A program made the translations under genes and the position numbers. The notes under the pieces are model-generated. The model made no database searches, was not told the origin of the DNA, and saw only the letters and a list, made by a program, of their open reading frames with translations. From Treponema sp. (lineage in GTDB: Bacteria > Spirochaetota > Spirochaetia > Treponematales > Breznakiellaceae), in NCBI GenBank assembly GCA_009784935.1, contig WQXI01000015.1:1-47783 (forward strand): a stretch of DNA of 47,783 nt, given 5' to 3'. This document shows positions 1 through 9,455 of this stretch, piece after piece; within the stretch, counting starts at the first letter, position 1; every line of letters starts with the position of its first letter.

Positions 1-54
1 GTATGGTTTGTAGAGGGGAAGCACTTTAATTTGTTGACGTCATTCTCGCTGCCC

Positions 55-82
55 GAGGAGCGGGGGGGGGGGGTGGGGGGGT
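55..82 (+). promoter_or_regulatory. Poly-G tract (G12-T-G7) between a GAGGAG motif and the start codon
   Basis: Seen directly: twelve G (62-73), one T (74), seven G (75-81) and one T stand immediately before the ATG at 83. A Shine-Dalgarno-like GAGGAG lies at 55-60, 22 nt from the ATG, which is much too far for normal initiation, and the G tract fills the gap. No other ATG, GTG or TTG lies in frame between the in-frame stop at 35-37 and 83. Homopolymeric G tracts of this length are prone to slipped-strand changes and control phase-variable surface genes in treponemes and other bacteria (general knowledge). I infer that tract length changes either the RBS spacing or a promoter spacing here. 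Confidence 0.6.
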
Positions 83-3001
83 ATGAGTATACCCAAACCC
101 TTCTTTGCTGTTTTTCTCCTGCTCGCTGTCTTTTCATTGACTCAGTGTGATTTACTAAATATATCCATACAGCCGTATATCGATGAAGCCTCAAGCAGTG
201 CAGGCGGCATGGGTATACAGATTACCTCACCTCATTTTGTTAATACGCAGGGTGATGCCGAGTCAGGCGGGCTGCCGTTTACCGCAATACTTCCCGAGGC
301 GCCGACAATTATTACCGTACAGCTTCGTAATCCGCAAGGTCACAATCTGGAGCTTGCTTTAATAGACAATGACGGTAACCCTGTGTCGTCATCGATTGCA
401 ATTGCAACTATTTCTTCTGACAACAAATCCGCCACAGTAACAATAACCGGCGGTTCCCGAAATACTTTGTTTGATTATACAATGACAATTACCTCAGAAG
501 TCAGCGGTATTACAACCGAAGTAAAACTGCCGAGAATGATAAGCCGGCATTTGAACGCTAATCTCAATTCGTTGTCAGTAACTTCTGTAGAACGCACTGA
601 TACATTTAGTTCGCGCCTTAATGATCCTGATGATAAAGAGTACGAAATCGAACTTGAGCCGGAAACAGCAAGCATCAGCATTTCTGCCGCTGTCCCTTCC
701 GGCAGGTATTCCTCGTTTGAAATATACACAAGAAACGGCAATACAAGAGCTGTTATACAAGCGCCTTATAACAATATACCCATGGAGTTCGGCACAAACT
801 GGATTTATATAGACGTTACAGCCGACTCCGGCGAAGTAAAAACATATACTTTAAAAGTAAACAGGGGATTAAGTTCGACTAACGATATAGTTGAATTTAA
901 AGTGACAAGTACGACTCCGGAAAGAATTGCGACGATAAACGGAACTAATATTAACGTAGAGGTGCCTAGCAATGCGCCGCTTAGCGTTTTAAATGTAGAA
1001 ATTACCCACAACGGGCAATCTGTAAGGCTTGAAAACGGATCGCCGGAAATCGACAACCCAGCTGTATTAACAGCGGATTTTACAAGCCCAAGAACATTTA
1101 ATGTAATTGCGCAAGACGGAAGCCAAAAAGAATACTCCGTCACAGTCACGGTTTTGCCTGCCCAGGCGCGCCTCCAATCAGACGGCATTGATTACCCGAC
1201 ACTTGAAATGGCAATCTCATATGCACAGGATACTGACACAATAACTATTTTATCTAATTTTACCGCATTGAACGGATACACCATAGAAGGTAAAAATATA
1301 ACGTTGATCGCAAGCGCTGCAAGGACAATTACAGCTTCTGCAGGAAACTTTACTTTGTTTACTGTTAATGCAAGCGCTGCGCTTACATTAGGCGGAACAT
1401 CTGCTCCGAATAACGGAACAATTACTTTATCCGGTGGTAATGAAGCAGCTCAGGCAAATCGCAGGGGTGTACATAATTCCGGAACATTTACAATGAATTC
1501 GACCGCTGTTATAAGAAGTTTTAATAATAACAACACTACTGGTGGTGCCGGTGTGTTACAAAGCAACGGAACATTTTATATGAATGGCGGGACAATTGGC
1601 GGATCAGGCAATGCAAACATAAATACTGCAACTAACGGCGGCGGAGTTTATGTAGCCAGCGGTGTATTCAATATGACAGGCAATAGTAATATACAAAGTA
1701 ACACTGCAACTAACGGCGGCGGTGTGTATGTAGCCAGCGGAACATTCAATATGGCTGGTAGTGCAAGAGTGACTCCGTCTACCAATAATACTAACGCTGG
1801 TAACAACGATGTATATCTTGTAAACGAGCAAAGCATTTCTATAGCCACTAGCGGGCTTGCTGCAAATTCGGGAATTGTTGCCAGAATTACACCGCAAAAT
1901 TACTCGGAAAGCACACAGGTGTTAACAGGTGTTGATATAATATTAAATGAATATTTCTCAAGATTTGTCGTAACACCTAATGCATCCGGACAATGGTCGA
2001 TTAATAGCACCGGATATTTATATCCCGCTCTTGGTTCGGCGGCAAATCCGCGTTTAATTAACAATCTGGCTGACTTGCAAAACATCGGAGCAGGCGGAAC
2101 TAGTGGCACTCCGTTAGGTGATCACTACAGGCTTATGACGTCTACTATAACTATTAGTGGTAACTGGACACCGCGTGGACCTTTTACTGGTACATTTGAA
2201 GGCAACGGTCATACAATAACGATGAACAACACTTCTCTTTCCGGTGATGGAGGTTTATTTGGAAATATAGGCGCAAGTGGTATTGTAAGGAATCTTAAGT
2301 TTACAGGTGCATTAAGAGGAATAAATAACGCAGCTACGGTTGCTTATAACAATTTAGGACAAGTTTATAATATATCTTCTTCCGTAAATGTATCATTATT
2401 AAATCCTTCTGCTACCACAATAAGAGCTGGAGGAATAGTTGTAATAAATGGTTCGACAGGGACTATCAGAAATTGTTATTCCACAGGGAATGTTAATGCA
2501 ACTGACACTTTTTCTGTTACTGCACGTGCAGGTAGAATTGCAGCAGAAAACGCCAGCGGTGGTATCATTGAATATTGCTGGGCTTCTGGAAATGTCACTG
2601 CTGAATCAACAGCACTACAACAACTGGAGCTTGTTTTTGCAGGGGGTATAGTCGGTACTGGTATTGTAAACAGATGTGTGTCTTTACTTGGTACTATAAC
2701 AGCGGGTCGGATTGGTCGTATTTCGGTTAATGCCTCAGGAAGTAATAATTTTTCAAATCTTAGTGGTATTAATATGAATGGTTCTGCGAATAATACTGTT
2801 GATCAAGGGACTAATGTTTTTGGTGGTTCTGGAGGTTTTGACGACCGGGAATGGTGGAGAATAACTGCCGACTTTAATACTCATGATAGTAAAGTAATCG
2901 CAACTGGTGTTGCAAACACAGAGTCTGCATTAGGAAACCATAGTTTCTTGCCCTGGTATTGGGATGCTAGCACTAATAGACCAAGACTGTGGTTTGATTA
3001 A
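83..3001 (+). CDS. Repeat-rich surface lipoprotein (cadherin-like, beta-helix, GLUG-like)
   Basis: Predicted exported lipoprotein of 972 aa. Residues 1-22 are a signal peptide ending in a lipobox (LTQC, Cys22). About 155-260 looks like a bacterial cadherin-like beta-sandwich ending in YTLKVNRG, and about 262-358 a second sandwich ending in QKEYSVTVTV. About 375-610 is rich in short G/N/T turns typical of a right-handed parallel beta-helix, with two near-identical 26-residue units carrying NGGGVYVASG. About 650-880 has GLUG-like repeats such as GGIVGTGIVNRC. These architectures are typical of surface or adhesin-like proteins; a true function cannot be read. The start is the only one available in frame and sits directly behind the G tract, so expression may vary. 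The gene is separate from the cyclase unit downstream (40-bp gap). Confidence 0.8.
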   Translation: MSIPKPFFAVFLLLAVFSLTQCDLLNISIQPYIDEASSSAGGMGIQITSPHFVNTQGDAESGGLPFTAILPEAPTIITVQLRNPQGHNLELALIDNDGNPVSSSIAIATISSDNKSATVTITGGSRNTLFDYTMTITSEVSGITTEVKLPRMISRHLNANLNSLSVTSVERTDTFSSRLNDPDDKEYEIELEPETASISISAAVPSGRYSSFEIYTRNGNTRAVIQAPYNNIPMEFGTNWIYIDVTADSGEVKTYTLKVNRGLSSTNDIVEFKVTSTTPERIATINGTNINVEVPSNAPLSVLNVEITHNGQSVRLENGSPEIDNPAVLTADFTSPRTFNVIAQDGSQKEYSVTVTVLPAQARLQSDGIDYPTLEMAISYAQDTDTITILSNFTALNGYTIEGKNITLIASAARTITASAGNFTLFTVNASAALTLGGTSAPNNGTITLSGGNEAAQANRRGVHNSGTFTMNSTAVIRSFNNNNTTGGAGVLQSNGTFYMNGGTIGGSGNANINTATNGGGVYVASGVFNMTGNSNIQSNTATNGGGVYVASGTFNMAGSARVTPSTNNTNAGNNDVYLVNEQSISIATSGLAANSGIVARITPQNYSESTQVLTGVDIILNEYFSRFVVTPNASGQWSINSTGYLYPALGSAANPRLINNLADLQNIGAGGTSGTPLGDHYRLMTSTITISGNWTPRGPFTGTFEGNGHTITMNNTSLSGDGGLFGNIGASGIVRNLKFTGALRGINNAATVAYNNLGQVYNISSSVNVSLLNPSATTIRAGGIVVINGSTGTIRNCYSTGNVNATDTFSVTARAGRIAAENASGGIIEYCWASGNVTAESTALQQLELVFAGGIVGTGIVNRCVSLLGTITAGRIGRISVNASGSNNFSNLSGINMNGSANNTVDQGTNVFGGSGGFDDREWWRITADFNTHDSKVIATGVANTESALGNHSFLPWYWDASTNRPRLWFD
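1625..1753 (+). repeat. Near-identical direct repeat, 51-bp copies with a 78-bp period
   Basis: The 51 bp at 1625-1675 recur at 1703-1753 with only a few differences. They encode two successive beta-helix rungs, each with NGGGVYVASG followed by FNM. The 78-bp period (26 codons) keeps the frame, so unequal recombination here could add or remove rungs without breaking the gene. Confidence 0.8.
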
Positions 3002-3041
3002 AAAATCCGCAGTAGCAGAGTAGCATAAAAGAGGTAGAAAA

Positions 3042-4946
3042 GTGAGTTTCGATAAAATTGAACGCCCCATAGGCGCAAAACTGATCATAATAATGACCGC
3101 ATTAATTTTGCTGTCACTCGGCGCGATTACGATATTAGTCTCGGCTCTGGTCTCCAATGATATCCGAATAACAGCAGAAGACAATAATTATACAATAAAC
3201 AGGCGTTCTGCGTATGAAGCCGAAAACTATCTGACAATGGTGCGCTCCAATACTTTGGTTCTTCTTGATACATTAAACGCCGCAGGCTCCGCATCTCCTG
3301 TAGCGCGTCTTGCGTCTGATTTTTTTTATGAACGCAATCAGCAGATTGCTTTTATCGGCGTAGTGCGCCAAAACGCAGGCGGTTTTAATTTGATAAGAAG
3401 CCTCGTTAATGACAGATTTTTTCTTTCTAACGAGTTGGACTATTCTGTAACAGCTGCTTTTCTTTCTGCCTATGACAAAGAACTAGAACGTTCCTGCGCC
3501 GGAGAGACATTAATAGTAAACGCAGCTCCACTTTTTGGCAGTCCTGTTCTTGCGTTGTTTTTTCCATGGCAGGAGACAGGCGAAGAAAATGCCGCGGTTG
3601 TTTTCTTTTCGTCAAATTCACTCACAGAAAATTTTGGTACAGGCGCAAATCTTTCTTATATGATTAACAGTGACGGCGATTATCTTGTGCATTCGGATTA
3701 TGAACTTATCCGCGCGGGTGTTAACGCGGCAAGTTCTTCGTTTGTTTCAGAAGTTTTAGAAAATCCTGCTTCTAATTTACAGACACTGTACAGAGAAGAC
3801 GGCAAAAGATACTTTGGCGCTTACAGAAAAATATGGGCTTCTTCTGTAGTTATTACTATTATTCCTTATGATGTAGTATTCGAAGGAATCGTAACAACAA
3901 CAAGACGTAATATCTTTTTAACAGGCGCGGTTCTTTTTATTACAATTATTTTTATCTGGTTCTTTAGTAAAACAGTAAGCGTTCCGTTAAAGACGCTTGC
4001 GGCAGCCGCAGCTCAGATAGAAGGCGGTAATTTTGAACTTCATCTAACGCCAAAAACAAAAGACGAAGTCGGCTATTTAACAAAGAGTTTCCAAAAAATG
4101 AGCAGCGCGCTTGGAATCTTTGGCAGGTTTACAAACCGCGAAATCGCAGTACGCGCAATGCGCGGCGAAATTAAACCCGGCGGGCTTCCCAAACATGCGA
4201 CAATATTTTTCTCTGATATACGAGGTTTTACAGAAAAGAGCGAAAACTTTACAAAAGTGTTCGGAGACCAAGCGTCTGATAAGATTGTTTTTTGGCTTAA
4301 CGAATATTTTACAAAAATGGTTGACTGCGTAGAAAAAACAGGTGGCGTAGTTGACAAATTTATCGGCGACGCTGTAATGGCGCATTGGGGAACAGCGTAT
4401 TCTGCGGGATCTCCAAGCGAAGACGCTTTTAACGGTATACGAGCTTCTATAATGATGCGTGACTCTCTAATCGAATTAAACGCAAAACGCGCAATAGGAG
4501 ATACCGGTAATCCTTCGATACAAATCGGCTGCGGGCTCAACTCAGGTATTGTTACAGCAGGACAGCTGGGAAGCGAACAGCGCATGGAATACACAGTTAT
4601 AGGAGATCCTGTTAACCTTGCAAGCCGAACAGAAGCTTTAAATAAACCGCTTGGGACAGATATTCTCATAACAGAAGATACATACAATCTTGCAGGCGAA
4701 CGTTTTATAACCGAAGAAATGCCCTCAGTTACAGTAAAAGGAAAAGAAAAACCCGTTCGTATTTTTGCGGTAGTAAATTTAAAAGGCGCAGAAGGACCTC
4801 AGACTCTTGCAGAACTCAGAAACCTTTTGGGAATAAAACCCCCTGATACAGATGTAGATTTAGATTCGGAAGAAAAAAAATATAAAATAGGCAGCGATTC
4901 CGAAGGAAACGCAGGAAGCGCAGGAAACGCAGGAAGCTCAGTATGA
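3042..4946 (+). CDS. Membrane class III adenylate/guanylate cyclase with HAMP
   Basis: Makes cyclic nucleotide, most likely cAMP, from the cytoplasmic face of the inner membrane. The 634-aa protein has a first membrane helix at about 14-36, a periplasmic CACHE-like sensor to about 285, a second helix at 286-306, HAMP at about 305-358 and a catalytic domain at about 383-580. The first metal-binding Asp lies in FFSDIRGFT, the second in KFIGDAVMAHWG, whose Lys is the base-selecting position. YTVIGDPVNLASR carries the Thr that partners that Lys in bacterial ATP-using enzymes, plus the transition-state Asn and Arg. GTG start with GAGG at 3031-3034. It overlaps the next gene by 4 nt (ATGA), so the two are translationally coupled. 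Catalysis looks intact; the ligand is unknown. Confidence 0.9.
   Translation: MSFDKIERPIGAKLIIIMTALILLSLGAITILVSALVSNDIRITAEDNNYTINRRSAYEAENYLTMVRSNTLVLLDTLNAAGSASPVARLASDFFYERNQQIAFIGVVRQNAGGFNLIRSLVNDRFFLSNELDYSVTAAFLSAYDKELERSCAGETLIVNAAPLFGSPVLALFFPWQETGEENAAVVFFSSNSLTENFGTGANLSYMINSDGDYLVHSDYELIRAGVNAASSSFVSEVLENPASNLQTLYREDGKRYFGAYRKIWASSVVITIIPYDVVFEGIVTTTRRNIFLTGAVLFITIIFIWFFSKTVSVPLKTLAAAAAQIEGGNFELHLTPKTKDEVGYLTKSFQKMSSALGIFGRFTNREIAVRAMRGEIKPGGLPKHATIFFSDIRGFTEKSENFTKVFGDQASDKIVFWLNEYFTKMVDCVEKTGGVVDKFIGDAVMAHWGTAYSAGSPSEDAFNGIRASIMMRDSLIELNAKRAIGDTGNPSIQIGCGLNSGIVTAGQLGSEQRMEYTVIGDPVNLASRTEALNKPLGTDILITEDTYNLAGERFITEEMPSVTVKGKEKPVRIFAVVNLKGAEGPQTLAELRNLLGIKPPDTDVDLDSEEKKYKIGSDSEGNAGSAGNAGSSV
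4905..4940 (+). repeat. 18-bp tandem repeat, two copies, at the cyclase C-terminus
   Basis: GGAAACGCAGGAAGCGCA (4905-4922) is repeated at 4923-4940 with one base changed. It encodes the tail GNAGSAGNAGSS just before the stop codon, which overlaps the FecR-like gene. A change of one unit adds or removes six residues without breaking frame. Confidence 0.75.
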
Positions 4947-7744
4947 CAGAGGGTGCGCAAAAGCAGACGCAAAAGCAAAGTGTTTTTGATAAGTATATAA
5001 CAGACGTAATTGTAACAATTTCGTGCGTTCTCGGATTTGCATTGTGTCTGTTTCTTTTTTGGAACGACCTAAATATGACGCTCACTAGGTTAGGTGAAAC
5101 TCAAATAGGGACCATATCGTTTAGATACAATACAGCGCAGCGCCGTTTTATAGACAGAGTACTCTGGGACAGACTCAGAAACGATTCTCCCGTATATAAC
5201 GGAGACGTTATCCGCACAGCGGATTTATCAGAAGCTGTAATCAGATTTGCCGACGGCAATACAATCGAATTATACCCAAACACATTAATACAAATATTTT
5301 TAGATAAGATCGAATTTTCACTCGGAGGCCTTGTCGTTAATGTTTCTTCGGACTCAGGGATGTTAATCGCTTCCGGGAGCAATACATTAACAGCAGGATT
5401 AGGTTCAGTGTTTCAGCTTGGTTCAGATGAAGAAGGCGCTTTTGATCTTACAGTAAACGAAGGAAACGCTTTTTTAGGAAACAATCAAATCACAGCCGGC
5501 GATATTATGAGCTTAAGTGCGTCTGGGCAGATCCAGCAAAGACCGAGAGCTGCCGCTGTTTTTCCTGCGCCGGGCGCGAGTTTGTTAACGCAGGAGTCTT
5601 CTCCGTTAGGAATCGAATTTGTCTGGAATAAAATTAATTATCCGCCCCAAATCCAAACACGCTTGGAAATTTCTGCCGACAGAAACTTTAGCCGCGTTTC
5701 TTATTCTGTAAACACTGAGGAAAACAGGCAATTGGTTAATCTCCCTCAGGGGACATGGTTTTGGCGGGTAATTGCGCTTTCCGGCGAAGCGCAAAGAGAA
5801 ACTCAGTATTCAAGGCTTACTGTTATTAACAGTCCGGTCCCAACATTAAAAAGCCCTGCAAATAATCAAGAATTTAATTACCGCAGCCGTTCGCCTTCGA
5901 TTAGGTTTCAGTGGACATCATCAGAAGGCGCTTCTCATTATATATTAGAGGCAGCCAATAATGATTCATTTAACAACCCGCAAATACGTCAGCAGGTGCG
6001 TTCAAATGAGGGCAGAGATATTTCTGTATCATCATCGGTTTTAGGGGAAGGTATCTGGTACTGGAGAGTTACTCCTGTATACGGGCGCGAAGTTTCTGTA
6101 AGTCAGAATGTATCTTCTTCGCAGACAGGAACATTTACATTAAGACGCGGCGCGGCTTTGCAGGCTCCTGTGCTTACAGCCCCGGATAATGATACGTATA
6201 TTAATATAGAAGAAGGAAGACGCGATATTCTTTTTTCGTGGCGAAGGGAAAACGAAGCTGCTTCCTATACTATTAGAATTTCTGCAGACAGAAACATGAA
6301 CTCTCCCATTATCGAACACGTAACAACAGACAGTTTTTATAGATACGGCGCGGCAGAAACCGCAATTACGCCGGGAGTATGGTACTGGACTGTTTCGTAT
6401 AGAGCCGCCGACGGAGCGCAGTCTCCTTCTGCTGTGCCAAGAACATTTACAGCTCTGCGCGGCGAAATTATTCAGCGTACGATTTTTCCGCCGGATAACT
6501 ATATAATCGCAGAAAATCTTTTGCCGGATATGCGTTTTACATGGAAAACAAATCTTAATAATACGCGGTTTCAGGTTTCCAGAACAGAAAACTTTGCAGT
6601 ACTTGTATTAAACGAACCTGCATTCGCAGAAGCATACACTGTTTCAAGCCTGAGAAGCGGCGAATATTATTGGCGCATAACAGGAACAAGCGGAACACAG
6701 CAGTTTCAAAGTCAGCCGCGCGGTCTTTCTGTCGCAGAAGCGCTGCCTCCTCCTGCACTTTCACCGCCGGAGAGCGGTATTTCTTCCGGGTTAAGCGGAA
6801 GAGTTATAATTCAATACGGCGAACCTGTTAATTTTGCATGGGACTCATTAACAGAAGCTGATTATTATTCATTTAAATTATACCGCGGAGACGGATCGGG
6901 TGCGCCTATATATGAAACGCTTGTTTATGATTCAAATATTTCTGTTAATCTTGATGATTACGAAGACGGTACATTTACATGGACTGTACAGGCTATGGCA
7001 AGGGACAGTATTACACACTCAAGAAGAACAGGTCTTGCCGCTTCTCAAAGCGCAATCTTTAGGCATATTCAGCCTGTCGTTATCGAATATCCTGTATCGG
7101 GTTTTGAATACGCGGGTATAGACGCTTCGCGCCGTCCGGGTACCGCTAGATGGTCTTCTTTAGAGGTTCCGCATAATGTTCAATTTATTATTGCGCGGGA
7201 TCAACGGATGACAGATATCGTTGCAGAAATAAATGATGTCGAACGTTCATTCACTCTGCCGCGTCTTGCTTCCGGTGATTACTATTGGATGATAAAAGCG
7301 CAGACAGTCGAAGGTTTTGATATTTCTACGCGTTCTCTGTCGCATATAAAAGTTCTGCCGATTGCTCCTCTTCCCGCTCCGCAAAACCGTTCGCCGGCTG
7401 ACGGTTTAACAATAGGCGCTGCGCAAATAAGGGCTTCTCGCAGTATTAATTTTTCGTGGAACCGTGTGAACGGCGCAAATGGATATATAGTTACAATCAC
7501 TCAAGGAAGCGGAAGATCGCAAAGAACTGTCTTTGAATCAGATGTGATCACACAGACAAGATTCTCGTTAGAAGACTTGCGCTCATTAGGACGAGGAGAT
7601 TTTTCGTGGAGTGTAGAAGCTGTTTTTACTTATGAAGGCTTAATCGAACAAAGAGGAATAATTCAACAGAACAGATTGATAATTGATATTCCTGTTCCGC
7701 CGCAGATTCAAACCAGAGATTCGGGTGTTTTATATGGCCAATAA
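4943..7744 (+). CDS. FecR-domain membrane protein with FnIII/Ig-like repeats
   Basis: A 933-aa protein with a short cytoplasmic N-terminus, one membrane helix at about 18-40 and no clear cleavage site, so it is probably anchored with a large periplasmic part. About 50-190 matches the FecR fold: GDVIRT, then RFADGNTIELYPNT, then a second sandwich with LSLSASGQIQ-like spacing. From about 195 to 930 there are several ~100-residue modules with the recurring pattern of a Trp start (FVW or FSW), SADRNF and a GxWYWRV-type ending, which resemble fibronectin III or Ig-like folds. FecR domains outside iron signalling are often found in peptidoglycan- or surface-linked scaffolds. It overlaps the cyclase and the barrel gene, so the three are made together; I infer a shared envelope-sensing job. 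Confidence 0.8.
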   Translation: MTEGAQKQTQKQSVFDKYITDVIVTISCVLGFALCLFLFWNDLNMTLTRLGETQIGTISFRYNTAQRRFIDRVLWDRLRNDSPVYNGDVIRTADLSEAVIRFADGNTIELYPNTLIQIFLDKIEFSLGGLVVNVSSDSGMLIASGSNTLTAGLGSVFQLGSDEEGAFDLTVNEGNAFLGNNQITAGDIMSLSASGQIQQRPRAAAVFPAPGASLLTQESSPLGIEFVWNKINYPPQIQTRLEISADRNFSRVSYSVNTEENRQLVNLPQGTWFWRVIALSGEAQRETQYSRLTVINSPVPTLKSPANNQEFNYRSRSPSIRFQWTSSEGASHYILEAANNDSFNNPQIRQQVRSNEGRDISVSSSVLGEGIWYWRVTPVYGREVSVSQNVSSSQTGTFTLRRGAALQAPVLTAPDNDTYINIEEGRRDILFSWRRENEAASYTIRISADRNMNSPIIEHVTTDSFYRYGAAETAITPGVWYWTVSYRAADGAQSPSAVPRTFTALRGEIIQRTIFPPDNYIIAENLLPDMRFTWKTNLNNTRFQVSRTENFAVLVLNEPAFAEAYTVSSLRSGEYYWRITGTSGTQQFQSQPRGLSVAEALPPPALSPPESGISSGLSGRVIIQYGEPVNFAWDSLTEADYYSFKLYRGDGSGAPIYETLVYDSNISVNLDDYEDGTFTWTVQAMARDSITHSRRTGLAASQSAIFRHIQPVVIEYPVSGFEYAGIDASRRPGTARWSSLEVPHNVQFIIARDQRMTDIVAEINDVERSFTLPRLASGDYYWMIKAQTVEGFDISTRSLSHIKVLPIAPLPAPQNRSPADGLTIGAAQIRASRSINFSWNRVNGANGYIVTITQGSGRSQRTVFESDVITQTRFSLEDLRSLGRGDFSWSVEAVFTYEGLIEQRGIIQQNRLIIDIPVPPQIQTRDSGVLYGQ

Positions 7745-8954
7745 AAATCTGACACGCTCGATAATTTCTGCGCTGCTTTTGTGCTTTTGCCTGTCTCTGG
7801 TTTTTGCTGACGATACAGAAACAACAGAAGTAAATTATTTTATAGACCGAAGCGAAAGAGAAGTGCGTTTTATTCAGCGTCTTATCTGGAACGAGGCAGA
7901 ATTTGTTCTTCGTTATGTTGTCGTTGTTCAGCGCCGTGAACCTAACGGAACATTCAGAGAAGTTTCGCGGATAGAAACCGAAAACGCCTATGCCGAAGTT
8001 TCGCTTCTTGCCGGAAGCTACCGGTACAATGTAACGCTCTACGATCTTTTTGACGAAGAAACTTTTACCACTCAATGGCGTGAGTTCGAAGTATTCCGTG
8101 CATTACAGCCGGCAGTCAGCAGTTACAGTCCGTCTGCTTTTTACCTTGACGAAGATGATGTGTGGGAAATAACCGTACGCGGCAGAAATATTCTTCCGCA
8201 GTCAGAAGTTTATTTGATATCTATAGAAGGAAACAGAATAATAAGGCCAATAAGGCATACGCCTGCAGCCGACGGAAACTCAACCCTTGTGGTATTTTCG
8301 GGAGCTGCGCTTTATACAGGAAGGTTCGAAGTCTATATTAAAAATCCCGGCGGGCTGGACACTAAAATGAGCACTTTTACCATTGCCAATAAAAAACCCT
8401 TCGATATAAATCTATCCGGCGGTTATTCGCCCTTAATACCTGTTTACGGCTTTCTTTTTAACGATTTTGATTTTGGCGGCAACAATGTGCCGGCGCCGTT
8501 CCCGGGATTTTTCTACCCGCTGGGAGTTGGTATTAAATCCAACTTTATGCCTTTTAAACGGGTTTACGGGAATATGGGAGTAGAGCTTTCTGCCGCTTTC
8601 TTCATGCTGTCTCATGATCATGAAGTTTTCGAGCCGAATGCTCTGCTTTTTGACGCTCATGTGTCCTTTTTATACCAGTATTTCTTTATAAGGAAGGTTT
8701 TTGCCGTCAATCTCAGCATTGGAGCCGGTTTTTCGTTCTTGCAGGGGTTTAAATATGATTATCCCGGCTCGAACATCCCCTATGAAGTGCCTGCTGTTCT
8801 TTACCCTTCTGCAATCGGGAATGTTTCGTTTACGGTTTTTGTATCCAGGCCTTATTTTATTAGTTTTGGAGCTGATTTTGTCCATGTTTTTTCGGCTGAG
8901 ACCCCAATGCCGGGCTATATCCGCCCCTTCATATTTGCAGGTATTCAATTTTAA
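7734..8954 (+). CDS. Outer-membrane beta-barrel-like protein
   Basis: A 406-aa exported protein. I chose ATG 7734 because it gives a clean signal peptide (MANKNLTRS, a hydrophobic stretch, then VFA before DD at about 25) and overlaps the end of the FecR gene in the usual coupled way; an in-frame ATG at 7683 would put charged residues before the signal. Residues about 30-230 are beta-rich with an IPT/Ig-like section (VRGRNILPQSEVYL). About 240-406 alternates hydrophobic and polar residues and ends in an aromatic residue (FAGIQF), as outer-membrane barrels do. The family is unknown to me; it probably forms the outer-membrane end of the cyclase-FecR unit. Confidence 0.75.
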   Translation: MANKNLTRSIISALLLCFCLSLVFADDTETTEVNYFIDRSEREVRFIQRLIWNEAEFVLRYVVVVQRREPNGTFREVSRIETENAYAEVSLLAGSYRYNVTLYDLFDEETFTTQWREFEVFRALQPAVSSYSPSAFYLDEDDVWEITVRGRNILPQSEVYLISIEGNRIIRPIRHTPAADGNSTLVVFSGAALYTGRFEVYIKNPGGLDTKMSTFTIANKKPFDINLSGGYSPLIPVYGFLFNDFDFGGNNVPAPFPGFFYPLGVGIKSNFMPFKRVYGNMGVELSAAFFMLSHDHEVFEPNALLFDAHVSFLYQYFFIRKVFAVNLSIGAGFSFLQGFKYDYPGSNIPYEVPAVLYPSAIGNVSFTVFVSRPYFISFGADFVHVFSAETPMPGYIRPFIFAGIQF

Positions 8955-8990
8955 ATGCGCCTATTTTTTGTTATTTTTTATCAAAACCTA

Positions 8991-9019
8991 TTGACTCTTT
9001 TTTTTTATTTTGATAGATT
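8991..9019 (+). promoter_or_regulatory. Promoter of rpsL-rpsG
   Basis: A sigma-70 type promoter: TTGACT at 8991-8996, a 17-bp T-rich spacer, and TAGATT at 9014-9019. It gives a start near 9026 and a ~40-nt leader that ends in the strong AAGGAG at 9052-9057. It separates the ribosomal genes from the envelope operon. Confidence 0.65.
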
Positions 9020-9067
9020 TTGAATTCGCCCCTTTTCTTAAGGGAGTTTTTAAGGAGTTGTTGACGA

Positions 9068-9442
9068 ATGCCTACTATTAACCAATTGGTTCGTTTTGGA
9101 CGGCAAAAGGTTACTACCAAGACGAAATCCCCAGCATTAAAGAATTGCCCGCAAAAGAGGGGAGTTTGCACCCGTGTTATGACCGTAACGCCAAAAAAGC
9201 CCAATTCGGCTCTAAGAAAAGTAGCCCGTGTCCGTCTTTCCCATGGTACAGAAGTTACCGCGTATATTCCGGGAATCGGCCACAATTTGCAGGAACACTC
9301 TGTAGTTTTAGTAAGAGGCGGACGCGTTAAGGACCTTCCTGGCGTTCGATATCATATTGTCCGCGGCGCGAAAGATACTTTGGGTGTTACAGACCGCAAA
9401 CGCGGCCGTTCAAAATACGGCGCAAAGAAACCCAAGGCTTAG
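9068..9442 (+). CDS. rpsL: 30S ribosomal protein S12
   Basis: Decoding-centre protein of the small subunit, 124 aa, the usual length. It starts MPTINQLVR and contains [25 protein letters not shown] and [10 protein letters not shown], the conserved S12 blocks. The Lys of PKKPNS (the classical streptomycin-site lysine) is present, so it looks wild type. AAGGAG precedes the ATG. rpsG follows after 13 bp. Unlike many bacteria, the gene is not preceded by rpoBC. Confidence 0.98.
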   Translation: MPTINQLVRFGRQKVTTKTKSPALKNCPQKRGVCTRVMTVTPKKPNSALRKVARVRLSHGTEVTAYIPGIGHNLQEHSVVLVRGGRVKDLPGVRYHIVRGAKDTLGVTDRKRGRSKYGAKKPKA

Positions 9443-9455
9443 GTGAGATAGAAGT

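Noticed and set aside
34-39. TTGACG as a -35 box for the first lipoprotein gene
   Set aside because: No -10-like hexamer occurs 16-18 bp later; that position is the GAGGAG and the G tract.
4073-4687. Minus-strand 204-aa open frame
   Set aside because: It lies fully inside the catalytic domain of the cyclase gene, whose motifs are unmistakable.
7683-7733. Upstream ATG for the barrel protein
   Set aside because: It would add a charged segment before the signal peptide and overlap the FecR gene by 62 bp; ATG 7734 fits better.
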